Below, piece by piece: positions 1 through 6,685 of a stretch of 14,022 nt of DNA. The position numbers and the translations under genes are program-made. The DNA comes from JAWLDB01 sp041686915 (GTDB taxonomy: Bacteria; Bacillota; UBA994; UBA5500): positions 1-14,022 of the forward strand of contig JAWLDB010000053.1 in the NCBI GenBank assembly GCA_041686915.1. The letters run 5' to 3'. Position 1 is the stretch's first letter. Each line of letters opens with the position of its first letter. Below the pieces are notes generated by a model that was given only the letters and a program-made list of their open reading frames with translations, had not been told where the DNA came from and made no database searches.

Positions 1-2
1 CC

Positions 3-161
3 AACCGCCTGTACGCTGCAGATCGTACATGCCGTCAGGCCTTGAGCTACGGGCAGTTCCTGCAATTTGCCGGACTACTACATGTATATAGGGAGGAATG
101 GGCGATTATACCTCATCATTGGAGGTTGGAGACTGGATGTTTGAGGTTGGAGTGGGGATGA
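3..161 (+). other. possible C-terminal tail of an unrecognised plus-strand gene, cut by the window edge
   Basis: One plus-strand frame is open from the window edge to a TGA at 159-161 (52 codons). It starts with residues NRLYAADRTCRQALSYGQFL, which look protein-like (helical, mixed charge). The part after about base 120 derives from a purine-rich, imperfectly repeated stretch (GAGGTTGGAG at 122-131 and again at 143-152) and looks less like coding sequence. The strong hairpin at 204-227 could end a plus-strand transcript here as well as the minus-strand spoIIQ transcript. I do not recognise a family and it may be non-coding. Confidence 0.2.
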
Positions 162-194
162 GGCATTGGGACAAGATACTCGAGGCCTTACAGG

Positions 195-227
195 AAAAGA
201 ACAAACCGGGCCGTGAGAGGCCCGGTT
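195..227 (-). terminator. Rho-independent terminator after spoIIQ-like gene
   Basis: A perfect 9-bp GC-rich stem (AACCGGGCC at 204-212, GGCCCGGTT at 219-227) has a 6-nt loop. On the minus strand a T-rich tail (TGTTCTTTT) follows. It begins 5 nt after the TAA of the M23 gene. The plus-strand side has a weaker T-rich tail, so it may work in both directions. Confidence 0.9.
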
Positions 228-232
228 GCTTC

Positions 233-1144
233 TTAGCGGAGTTTGGTGCTAGGGTCGATGGGTTGTGCATCTTTATGGAGTTCAAAATGCAGGTGTGGGT
301 GTTCTATCAGTTCTGCATAGGGATTCGTGCTGGTCTTTCCGATGATCTGCTTGGCTGCGACAGATTGCCCGACCTGCACGGTAGGCTCGGATACATTGCT
401 ATAAATGGTGACCCAACCACCACCATGATCAATCTTAATGACAGTTCCCCAGAGGAAGTCCTCTTCAGCAATCTCCATAATAGTGCCTTTGGCTGCTGCG
501 CCGATAGGGGTGCCTTCAGGTACCGAAAAGTCCATGGCTAGATGGGCGCGCCAGTCGTTGAATGTTGGCCAGGCAGCGGACAAGGAATATGGTTTGATGA
601 CTTGCCCCTCCACCGGATACTCCAGGCGGGTCAGGGCATTCGCCGCTACCACTGGCACTGCCGGCTCACCTGACGGCGGCCCTTCGTTCGCCTCAACCTC
701 GCTTGGGTCGGGAGTGGTTACTGCACTAGCATGCCCAGACGGGTTATCTGTTGGCTGAGTTTCCTCGCCGGGTTGTTCAAGCTCTACATCATCCCCAGTT
801 GTGGGGGTGATTGGCTCGGCAGTTACGGGCGGCGGTGGATTGTTGCCGGGAGCAATATCACCTGGGTGAGGTGTATAGAAGTAGCCATTATCCGGCAGGT
901 AATCATGATGCTTGCCGGGAGTTACGCCGGCAAAATACTGCTGCCAGGCACTTCCCTGACTAAACCACGCATAGCCCACCATAGCTATCATCGCGACATA
1001 CACACCAACAACCACCCAGGGGTTCCTTACCACTGGTGGAATACTCCATTCAGACCACTTATCCCGAACACGGGCCAACCTGCGTGAAAACCTAAGACTA
1101 TTGCTTAATCGACGCCTCGTGCGCCGCTTATCTGCGTCGCTCAT
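233..1144 (-). CDS. spoIIQ: SpoIIQ-like stage II sporulation protein, M23/LytM metallopeptidase domain
   Basis: The predicted product is a 303-residue bitopic membrane protein. It has a basic N-terminus, one membrane segment at about residues 42-61, a long linker rich in Pro, Thr and acidic residues (about 95-165), and a C-terminal LytM/M23 domain (about 175-300). The canonical zinc ligands are present: HLAMD (His201, Asp205) and HLH (His284, His286). In the family, SpoIIQ sits in the forespore membrane and pairs with SpoIIIAH across the intermembrane space during engulfment. The assignment as SpoIIQ rests on architecture plus the spoIID/murA/atp neighbourhood; a generic M23 peptidase is the alternative. 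ATG at 1144 is preferred because GGAGG at 1154-1158 lies 9 nt upstream; a GTG at 1150 is only 3 nt from it. It lies 99 nt after pyrF. Confidence 0.85.
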   Translation of the reverse strand: MSDADKRRTRRRLSNSLRFSRRLARVRDKWSEWSIPPVVRNPWVVVGVYVAMIAMVGYAWFSQGSAWQQYFAGVTPGKHHDYLPDNGYFYTPHPGDIAPGNNPPPPVTAEPITPTTGDDVELEQPGEETQPTDNPSGHASAVTTPDPSEVEANEGPPSGEPAVPVVAANALTRLEYPVEGQVIKPYSLSAAWPTFNDWRAHLAMDFSVPEGTPIGAAAKGTIMEIAEEDFLWGTVIKIDHGGGWVTIYSNVSEPTVQVGQSVAAKQIIGKTSTNPYAELIEHPHLHFELHKDAQPIDPSTKLR

Positions 1145-1156
1145 CGGCACTCACCT

Positions 1157-1197
1157 CCAGGTATAATTGTGTCCATAATTTACCTCTCTATACCTGG
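1157..1197 (-). promoter_or_regulatory. inverted repeat in the leader of the spoIIQ-like gene, touching its RBS
   Basis: CCAGGTATA (1157-1165) and TATACCTGG (1189-1197) are perfect 9-nt inverted arms around a 23-nt spacer. In the minus-strand transcript the last two bases of the 3' arm are the first two of the GGAGG ribosome-binding site. It could be an operator or an RNA hairpin affecting translation. I could not assign a sporulation sigma-factor promoter here. Confidence 0.4.
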
Positions 1198-1243
1198 GAG
1201 GGTTTTGCCTTTATGCGTCTTTATTTAGTTCCCAAGTTTTTAA

Positions 1244-2188
1244 TCACCAAGCGAGTTTGCCGGCTGTTTGCAATGCCTGGTTGATATCAACCCGCATGGC
1301 TTCAGCTGCAACTCGGGCAGCATCGGCATACTTGGCGGCCCCGTATTCGGCCATCTTCTGATAAGCGAAGATGATGCCTCGAGATGAGTTGACCACGGCT
1401 CCTAGACCGTCATCATTGAAGCACGGGACTACATCGGCGGCTTTGCCACCTTGAGCTCCGTAGCCTGGGACCAGGAAGCAGGTTTTAGGCATCAGCTGGC
1501 GTAATTCGGCGGCTTCTTCAGGATAGGTGGCGCCGACGACAGCACCGACGCTGGAGTAGCCTGATTCGCCCACGAGTGCTTCTCCCCATTCGCTTACCAT
1601 CTGAGCCATCATGTGATGTACTGGGCGCCCTTCAATATGCTTGTCCTGCAGTTCGCCAGAGGATGGATTGGACGTCTTGACCAAGGCGAAGACGCCGGCA
1701 TAGCTGTGGGCTGCGGACTTGAGGAAAGGCTTTACTCCGTCGCTACCAAGATATGCGTTGATGGTGAGCGCATCTACACCCATAGTCCAATTCGGCTCGC
1801 CTTCTGTAGCAGGTGAACCTAGATAGGCGGAAGCATAAGCCTCGGCGGTGCTGCCAATGTCACTGCGCTTGGCGTCGCCGATGACAAGCAACCCCTTGGA
1901 CTTAGCATAGGACACGGTCTGGACCAAGGAGTGCATACCCCAGGGGCCAAACTGTTCGTAGAAGGCGAATTGCGGTTTGACCGCTACGGCAATGTCGGCA
2001 ACAGCGTCGATGATATCCTTGCTGAACTGGTAGTAGGCAAGGGCAGCAGCTTGCGGCTCGACGCCATTGTGGACCGAGACGAGGTCTTTCAACTGCTGGG
2101 GCAGTGATGCCCAGCGGGGGTCGAGACCTACGACGACGTGGCTCTTCTTGTCAAGGGAAGCCTTTACAAGGCGATCTGCGAAGTTCAT
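1244..2188 (-). CDS. pyrF: orotidine-5'-phosphate decarboxylase, long (subfamily 2) type
   Basis: PyrF decarboxylates OMP to UMP, the last step of de novo pyrimidine synthesis, in the cytoplasm. The product has 314 residues, typical of the longer subfamily-2 enzymes rather than the roughly 240-residue type of B. subtilis. Visible motifs are the N-terminal VVVGLDPRW, KPQFAFYEQFG (Lys71), the catalytic DAKRSD (Asp105, Lys107, Asp110) and the phosphate-binding PGYGAQGG near residue 245. The start is ATG 2188: the family N-terminus (NFADRLVKA) begins there and GGAGGG lies about 8 nt upstream. The 46-codon upstream extension of the frame is repeat-derived. No other pyr genes are in the window. No clear terminator separates it from the spoIIQ-like gene, so read-through is possible. 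Confidence 0.95.
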   Translation of the reverse strand: MNFADRLVKASLDKKSHVVVGLDPRWASLPQQLKDLVSVHNGVEPQAAALAYYQFSKDIIDAVADIAVAVKPQFAFYEQFGPWGMHSLVQTVSYAKSKGLLVIGDAKRSDIGSTAEAYASAYLGSPATEGEPNWTMGVDALTINAYLGSDGVKPFLKSAAHSYAGVFALVKTSNPSSGELQDKHIEGRPVHHMMAQMVSEWGEALVGESGYSSVGAVVGATYPEEAAELRQLMPKTCFLVPGYGAQGGKAADVVPCFNDDGLGAVVNSSRGIIFAYQKMAEYGAAKYADAARVAAEAMRVDINQALQTAGKLAW

Positions 2189-2499
2189 TCTAGTACCCTC
2201 CGTTCGTGAGAGTTGAGTGTGAGATTTAGGAATACCGTAGGGAAAGGCATGTCGTGTCCAGGGCGGGTCGATGACCCATCGACCCCTACAACGGATGTGC
2301 GGGTTATGTGGGTCTGGGCGGAACATGTTCCGCCCCTACAACGAAGGCGGGCCTTGGTCGTAGGGTTTGACGGTGGCAAACCCACAACAGGGTGGGTCGA
2401 TGACCCATCGACCCACGATGTACGCGCATCCGGTGGATCGGGGCGTAGGGGCGAGACGGTGGCTCGCCCGAGTGGGTCGATAAACGCGCGTTCTGTGGG
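2189..2499. repeat. repeat island A: five GTAG-associated palindromes between ppaX and pyrF
   Basis: This gene-free stretch holds five palindromes. 2265-2285 has 9-nt arms GGGTCGATG/CATCGACCC around ACC, followed by CTACA. 2316-2335 is a perfect 20-mer, GGGCGGAACATGTTCCGCCC, followed by CTACA. 2363-2383 has arms GGGTTT/AAACCC around GACGGTGGC, preceded by GTA. 2392-2416 has 11-nt arms and the same inner sequence as the first but no cap. 2449-2469 has arms GGGCGA/TCGCCC around the same GACGGTGGC, preceded by GTAG. A small ATCC/GGAT palindrome lies at 2428-2438. Only the last 15 or so bases before pyrF (its RBS) are clearly something else. I see no convincing promoter. Confidence 0.85.
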
Positions 2500-3159
2500 T
2501 TATTCCCCTACGGGCGGAAATAGCGTAAGCAGGTCGGCAGGGGTTTCGAGCATGGCGTCCGGATCGCAAGCATGCAATGACTCGACCGGGAAACTGGACC
2601 AACGCACACCGATAGCTTTCACTCCGGCGGCCTTGGCGGCCAGCAGGTCAAATGGACTATCGCCAATCATCGCTGCCTGATAACTCTCAGCCCCGAGAAT
2701 CTCCAGGGCTTTGAGGACCGGTTCGGGATCTGGCTTATGTTTGTCGGTATCATCGGAGCAGACCATCACCGGGAAGAAGCGCTCGATATCAAACAGTCTG
2801 AGCCCTTTCAGCACTACCGAGCGGATTTTGGAGGTAACGATGGCGAGCCTGTAGCCGCGCTGCTCGAGTTCGGTAAGCACTTCGGTGGTGCCGGCGAAGG
2901 CGGTTGTCAGTTCATCATGCATGTCCCAGTTGAACTTGCGATAGGTCTCGACCAGTTCGTCTACCAGGTCTGGAGCAAGGATTTCAAACTGGTTACGCAG
3001 GGGTTTGCCGAAGTGACGGAAGATTTCTTCGTCACTTACTGCCACACCGTGAGCCTCAAAGGTGTGACGGAATGACTCGATAATCAGGTTATTAGTGTTG
3101 AGCAGGGTTCCGTCCAGGTCAAACAGTATGTAGCGGATAGCGCTAGTATTGTCCTGCAT
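2500..3159 (-). CDS. ppaX: HAD-superfamily phosphatase, PpaX-like
   Basis: This is a 219-residue Cof/PGMB-type HAD hydrolase with a cap domain. Motif I is FDLDGTLLNT (nucleophile and acid/base Asp near residues 14 and 16), motif II is IVTSK (about 107-111), motif III includes the Lys of DKHKPDPEP (about 140), and motif IV is GDSPFD (about 166-171). Length and the N-terminal DLDGTLLNTNNLIIESF resemble the pyrophosphatase PpaX, which in Bacillus hydrolyses pyrophosphate released by HPr kinase/phosphorylase. A phosphoglycolate phosphatase-like role is the main alternative. AAGGAGG upstream of the ATG is a near-perfect RBS. The last residues (PVGE) and the TAA are encoded by repeat-like sequence, so the C-terminus may be recently altered. 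It is preceded by the kinase terminator and so is probably its own unit. Confidence 0.8.
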   Translation of the reverse strand: MQDNTSAIRYILFDLDGTLLNTNNLIIESFRHTFEAHGVAVSDEEIFRHFGKPLRNQFEILAPDLVDELVETYRKFNWDMHDELTTAFAGTTEVLTELEQRGYRLAIVTSKIRSVVLKGLRLFDIERFFPVMVCSDDTDKHKPDPEPVLKALEILGAESYQAAMIGDSPFDLLAAKAAGVKAIGVRWSSFPVESLHACDPDAMLETPADLLTLFPPVGE

Positions 3160-3257
3160 AAAGTCCTCCTTTAGTACAGTATCGAGTTAGTTTTCCCATC
3201 AGGCGGTTTCTATCTTTACAAAGACTAGCATTCCACAGGACCATGGTCAAGCGCAAT

Positions 3258-3280
3258 AGAAAAGAGCGGCATGGCCGCCC
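3258..3280 (-). terminator. Rho-independent terminator after the histidine kinase
   Basis: A 7-bp stem with one G-U pair (GAGCGGC at 3264-3270, GCCGCCC at 3274-3280) has a 3-nt loop. On the minus strand TTTTCTATT follows. It starts immediately after the kinase stop codon. Confidence 0.75.
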
Positions 3281-4651
3281 TTAGTTGCTATGTTCATGTG
3301 ATGATGGGAAGGTCACTGTCACTACTGTGCCGCGGCCGACTGCTGATTCTATCTCAATCTTGGCCTTGTGAGCGTTGGCGATACTGTAACAGACTGACAG
3401 TCCGAGCCCGGTTCCGTTATCTTTGGTACTTAAAAACGGAGTCCCTACTCTGGAAAGAAGATCGGTAGCAATGCCACACCCTGTATCAGTAACGCGCAGG
3501 AAGGGCCTATGTTCTGCATCGAGTCCTGTGCAAATGGTGACGGTGCCTTGCCCGTCGCAAGCATCTACTGCGTTACGATGCAGGTTCAGAATCATCTGCT
3601 TGATGTCTCCCGAGTTCAGCAGTAACTCAGGCACCGGGTGCAGTTCTTTACGCAGCTCAATTCCAGCCAAGGACGACTCACTCTCGAGAAGAGGCATAAT
3701 CTGCTTAATCACGGTATGCAGGGCATAAGGCGATTTCTCGACGCTCCTGTCTTTAGCCAGCTGCAAAAACTCTGCCAAGATGTCATTGATCCGATCGATC
3801 TCCTCAATCATCATGGAGAAATGGCTAGGCTGCATCTGTCCCTTGCGCCGCTCAGCCATTTGCAGGAACCCACGGATAGTGGTAAGGGGGTTGCGGATCT
3901 CATGTCCGAGGCTAGCCGCTATCTGGCCAACCATATGGAGATTATCCAGGCGTTTGAGTTCAATCTCCTGCTTAACGCGGTCGGTTGCATCGACGAAAAG
4001 GCAGACAGCACCGTCAATTGTGCCATCATCGCGGATCATAGGGGTATTTATCCCATCATAATAGTGATCTCTGATCTTAAGGGTCATCCGCTGCTTCTTG
4101 CCATGATGCAGGGCGGCGAGGAGCGGTGACTCAGTGCGTTGTACATTGACCTTGCCATGCCACTCGCTAAGGTGTTTTCCCTCTACATCCTTTGCCAGAA
4201 TGCCAAAGGGCTCAAAGGCCGGACAGTTGAACATGGTGATAATTTCCCTATCGTCGATGGTGATCAGGCCACCGGGAATGTGCTTGATGATCCAGTCAAT
4301 CCTCCCAGCTTCTCTTGCTACACGGCGTTCCCTTTCCTTGAGCGCTTCAACCACCGGCTTTAGCTCAGGGAAATCTTGCGTGCAGACCTCTTCGGCAGAG
4401 CGACATGTCCTGATACAATCGGCGAAAGCTCTCAGGTGCCTACCACCTTTGCTGGACAGTAAGCAAGAAACGGTTACGGCGATGATGGCGAATGCTGTTG
4501 CGGACCAGAACGCCCAAGTGATTGCCCGACTAGTGAAGAATGAGCCAATCCCAGCCAACGCGTCTGCACGACCTATTTCGTAAATGAAGTAGGCCACTGC
4601 CAGAAACAGTGGAATAGCCAGCAATATAAGTGTTAGTCGCGTAAGCATCAT
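3281..4651 (-). CDS. orphan membrane histidine kinase with PAS domain, sporulation-kinase type
   Basis: This is a 456-residue sensor kinase. Two membrane segments lie at about residues 5-22 and 45-66 with a short loop, followed by a linker and a PAS-like domain (about 115-225). The HisKA H-box LGHEIRNPLTTIRGFLQ carries His250. The HATPase_c domain shows the N box (QMILNLHRNAVDA), G1 (DTGCGI) and the F/G2 boxes (TPFLSTKDNGTGLGLSV). No response regulator is adjacent. The H-box and layout resemble KinB/KinE-type kinases that feed the Spo0A phosphorelay; clostridial orphan kinases may phosphorylate Spo0A directly. That target is inference. ATG 4651 is chosen because the preceding codons do not look coding and an upstream GTG at 4756 lies before the best -10 box. 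The RBS is weak. Both flanks have terminators, so it is monocistronic. Confidence 0.9.
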   Translation of the reverse strand: MMLTRLTLILLAIPLFLAVAYFIYEIGRADALAGIGSFFTSRAITWAFWSATAFAIIAVTVSCLLSSKGGRHLRAFADCIRTCRSAEEVCTQDFPELKPVVEALKERERRVAREAGRIDWIIKHIPGGLITIDDREIITMFNCPAFEPFGILAKDVEGKHLSEWHGKVNVQRTESPLLAALHHGKKQRMTLKIRDHYYDGINTPMIRDDGTIDGAVCLFVDATDRVKQEIELKRLDNLHMVGQIAASLGHEIRNPLTTIRGFLQMAERRKGQMQPSHFSMMIEEIDRINDILAEFLQLAKDRSVEKSPYALHTVIKQIMPLLESESSLAGIELRKELHPVPELLLNSGDIKQMILNLHRNAVDACDGQGTVTICTGLDAEHRPFLRVTDTGCGIATDLLSRVGTPFLSTKDNGTGLGLSVCYSIANAHKAKIEIESAVGRGTVVTVTFPSSHEHSN

Positions 4652-4747
4652 CTTGCAGCGCAAGCTCAATCTCAACAGACTACACCTGCCTAACAACGCC
4701 CAGACTGGGTTAATCGGATATTTCGGATATGTAACATTTGTACTAAC

Positions 4748-4781
4748 ATTATACACACATCGACAAGTAATTGCACATCAA
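4748..4781 (-). promoter_or_regulatory. candidate sigma-A promoter of the histidine kinase, with long spacer
   Basis: On the minus strand a perfect TATAAT lies at 4753-4748. No good -35 exists at 16-18 nt, but TTGATG lies at 4781-4776, giving a 22-nt spacer. Spacers of this length are known from Spo0A-activated sigma-A promoters such as spoIIG. The transcript would begin near 4741, about 90 nt before the chosen ATG. Confidence 0.5.
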
Positions 4782-4818
4782 GTTTGGATAATGTCATAGC
4801 TTGTCGAAACTTGTCGCG
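4759..4818. promoter_or_regulatory. candidate Spo0A (0A) boxes upstream of the kinase
   Basis: The 0A-box core is TGTCGAA. A perfect match is on the plus strand at 4802-4808 (within TTGTCGAAAC). A second partial copy, TTGTCGCGA, lies at 4811-4819. On the minus strand TGTCGAT (one mismatch) lies at 4765-4759, in the spacer of the candidate promoter. Two repeated CTTGTCG words 10 nt apart suggest a paired site. Binding is inference from sequence. Confidence 0.45.
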
Positions 4819-4820
4819 AG

Positions 4821-4844
4821 AAAATGGGCAGCCGGCAGGCTGCC
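4821..4844 (-). terminator. Rho-independent terminator after spoIID
   Basis: A perfect 7-bp stem (GGCAGCC at 4827-4833, GGCTGCC at 4838-4844) has a 4-nt loop, followed on the minus strand by ATTTTC. It lies 1 nt after the spoIID stop and separates spoIID from the kinase unit. Confidence 0.75.
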
Positions 4845-4845
4845 A

Positions 4846-5838
4846 CTAACGCAGTTTAGTGATTAATGTACCTGTATAGTAGTGCTGCAGTATCTGTCGA
4901 TACGTCATGCCAGCTTTTCCCATGCCATCTGCGCCATACTGGCACATACCGACTCCGTGTCCATAACCTTGTACATTGAATGTGATAGCCTGGCTTTCGA
5001 TCTTCCAGGTGAAGCGCGTCGAGTTAAGGCCTAGAGCGTAGCGCAGGGTTGTTCCCTTTAAGGCCCTCTGCCCGACCTGCAGCTCTTTCACCCGTCCGGT
5101 TCCTGTCTCGGACTTGACTGAGATGGGAGGTGCAGACCCGCTTAAGTCGCTGGTACTGACGGTGATCGCTCCATCTAACTGCTTGGCAACCATCAGGAAA
5201 CCACTGAGGGCAAAGCGCTGATCCGTTTGGAACTTGGGAGCATGTTGACAGTAGCTGCAGACTACAGGTTTCAGGTAAGGCAACGACTTTTGCCATACGT
5301 CTCCGGCATCCTCGGTATGTCCACCGCAGGTGGAGTGGAACAACGGGTCTATGGCTATTCCTTGATAGGTAAGGATCTCCCCACTTGTCGCCTCTACGGC
5401 CTGGCTAATCTTGTTCCAGTACTTCTGGAAGTCTATCATCCCCCATTTGGACTGGAGTGTGGCTGTTGGATGCCATGCCTGGCAGTGGGCTGGGCTATCA
5501 CAGATATCCGCCAAAGGATGAGAGTCACACCCATGCCCCCCGGAGAGTCTAGCCCGTTTCAGCACGTAGGTGCGCGCGGCGACGGCTTGTGCCTTTAGCG
5601 CCTCTTCGTGGAACTGTGCAGGCATTTCTGCTGCGACAACACCCTTGACGTAGTCGTCCAGCGCTACATTAATGATTTGTTTGGTGCTTGAGACATAAAG
5701 ACGAATGGTCGGATTGTACGTTTCTTCCGGTGGCGGCGGGCTAAACTGCTGCCATCCAACTGTAACTAAAGCAGGTATACCAATCAGCACAACTACAACC
5801 AGCAAGCACAATATAACGATTAGGCGCAATGATCCCAA
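4846..5838 (-). CDS. spoIID: stage II sporulation protein D, peptidoglycan lytic transglycosylase
   Basis: SpoIID cleaves glycan strands during engulfment, acting from the mother-cell membrane with SpoIIM and SpoIIP. The product has about 330 residues, close to the 343 of B. subtilis. One membrane segment lies near residues 5-25. The SpoIID core shows the catalytic Glu in AAEMPAQFHEEALKAQAVAA (Glu71), a H-x5-C-x4-H-C cluster (His107, Cys113, His118, Cys119), FHSTCGGHTEDAGDVW and the C-terminal GYGHGVGMCQYGADGMG. The start is uncertain. TTG 5838 has AGAGG 8 nt upstream and begins just before the membrane segment. TTG 5880 (344 residues) keeps the frame open but its only RBS-like bases are 2 nt away. 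The gene is monocistronic, bounded by a divergent gene and a terminator. Confidence 0.95.
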   Translation of the reverse strand: MGSLRLIVILCLLVVVVLIGIPALVTVGWQQFSPPPPEETYNPTIRLYVSSTKQIINVALDDYVKGVVAAEMPAQFHEEALKAQAVAARTYVLKRARLSGGHGCDSHPLADICDSPAHCQAWHPTATLQSKWGMIDFQKYWNKISQAVEATSGEILTYQGIAIDPLFHSTCGGHTEDAGDVWQKSLPYLKPVVCSYCQHAPKFQTDQRFALSGFLMVAKQLDGAITVSTSDLSGSAPPISVKSETGTGRVKELQVGQRALKGTTLRYALGLNSTRFTWKIESQAITFNVQGYGHGVGMCQYGADGMGKAGMTYRQILQHYYTGTLITKLR

Positions 5839-5894
5839 CCCCTTTTCCTCTTTTGCGTTCACGTGCCGGGAATAGGACAAACCCTCGCTTATTA

Positions 5895-5923
5895 AGCATA
5901 TTGGCTCGGGGACAGGATTATGC
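5895..5923 (-). promoter_or_regulatory. possible sigma-E-type promoter of spoIID
   Basis: On the minus strand GCATAAT (5923-5917) matches six of seven positions of the sigma-E -35 consensus as I remember it. After 14 nt comes AATATGCT (5902-5895), a weak match to the -10 CATACA-T. In B. subtilis spoIID belongs to the sigma-E regulon. If real, transcription begins near 5888, leaving too little leader for a start at 5880 and favouring TTG 5838. Confidence 0.35.
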
Positions 5924-6038
5924 TTCTGGAACTAGCGGGGCACCTCAAAAGGGTTGGATAGAGTTAGTAAAGCGCATGTCTGCTGAGTGTTGTATACTTG
6001 AAGCAGGAAGAGCACAGGAGAGGAGACTGAAGAGAAAG

Positions 6039-6602
6039 ATGCTGCGTAGAACACTACTAATAGGACTGCTGGCCCTGATAATTGGGGGCAGTTATGTGTG
6101 GTTTAGCCTAAGCCCTGGCGAGGATGTGAACATGGACGTAGCAATGGCCGCCGATCAGGTTGCAGATAAGGTAGCTGCGGCCGTTCAGTCCAAACTGCCG
6201 GTTGCACTCAGCAGCAGCGAAGTGAAAACGCTAGCGGTGGAGGCAATTAAGCAGGTGGGTATTGGCGACAAGATCAAGGGCATTGATGTGACAGTTAAGC
6301 AGGACGCGCTTGCCGTCAGTCTGGCTATAGATGCCGGCCCGAAAGTTGTGGCGGTGAGTGTGGAAGCTGCGCCGGAAGTGCAGGATGATAAGCTAGTGAT
6401 GAACCTGTCTGCGATGAAGGTTGGCGCCGTTCCGGTGAATGTCCCGACACTGATAGAGAGGACGGGTGTAAGTTTGCCGTCCGGGGTGGAGATAGAAGGG
6501 AATGCTGTGACGGTTGACCTGAGTAAGCTAAATGGCAATAGTCTGCCGTTTGGAGAGATTAAGCTCGATAACGGTACAGTGGTACTAAAGCCAGGGAACT
6601 GA
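6039..6602 (+). CDS. membrane-anchored or exported protein of unknown function, faintly YpmS/DUF2140-like
   Basis: This is the only convincing plus-strand gene. The 187-residue product has a basic start and one hydrophobic segment (about residues 4-23), then an extracytoplasmic domain of alternating beta-strand-like segments (about 70-187). Its final part (VPVNVPTLIERTGVSLPSGV, then VTVDLSKLNG and a closing hydrophobic strand) recalls the layout of YpmS/DUF2140 or LmeA/DUF2993-type lipid-binding-like proteins. This is resemblance only and I do not assign a function. ATG 6039 is chosen because AGGAGAGGAG lies upstream and the membrane segment follows directly; the longer open frame from 5829 overlaps spoIID antisense. 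A TATACT at 5993-5998 could be a -10, without a clear -35. The gene interrupts the usual murA-spoIID adjacency. Its last four codons lie in a tandem repeat. Confidence 0.65.
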   Translation: MLRRTLLIGLLALIIGGSYVWFSLSPGEDVNMDVAMAADQVADKVAAAVQSKLPVALSSSEVKTLAVEAIKQVGIGDKIKGIDVTVKQDALAVSLAIDAGPKVVAVSVEAAPEVQDDKLVMNLSAMKVGAVPVNVPTLIERTGVSLPSGVEIEGNAVTVDLSKLNGNSLPFGEIKLDNGTVVLKPGN

Positions 6603-6685
6603 CGTGTGGGGGTCGACGGGGGCCAGGAAATTAACGTGTAGAGGTCGACGGGAGCCAGGTAATTAACGTGTAGGGGTCGACGGGT
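6590..6685 (+). repeat. three 32-bp tandem repeats covering the gene's 3' end
   Basis: Copies at 6590-6621, 6622-6653 and 6654-6685 each begin with GCCAGG and contain ACGTGT and GGTCGACGGG. The first copy carries the last codons and TGA stop of the plus-strand gene. The third runs into the palindrome at 6674-6694. Confidence 0.85.

Noticed and set aside
2203..2260. Promoter for pyrF
   Set aside because: No pair of boxes with acceptable spacing could be seen on the minus strand; left unassigned.
2189..2326. 46-codon N-terminal extension of the pyrF frame
   Set aside because: It is encoded by repeat island A, lacks an RBS, and the family N-terminus with a good RBS begins at 2188.
2265..2469. 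CRISPR array
   Set aside because: The repeats are palindromes with varying sequence and irregular spacing, in both orientations, and no cas genes are present.
4652..4756. N-terminal extension of the histidine kinase to a GTG at 4756
   Set aside because: No RBS, uncharacteristic residues, and the GTG lies upstream of the best -10 box.
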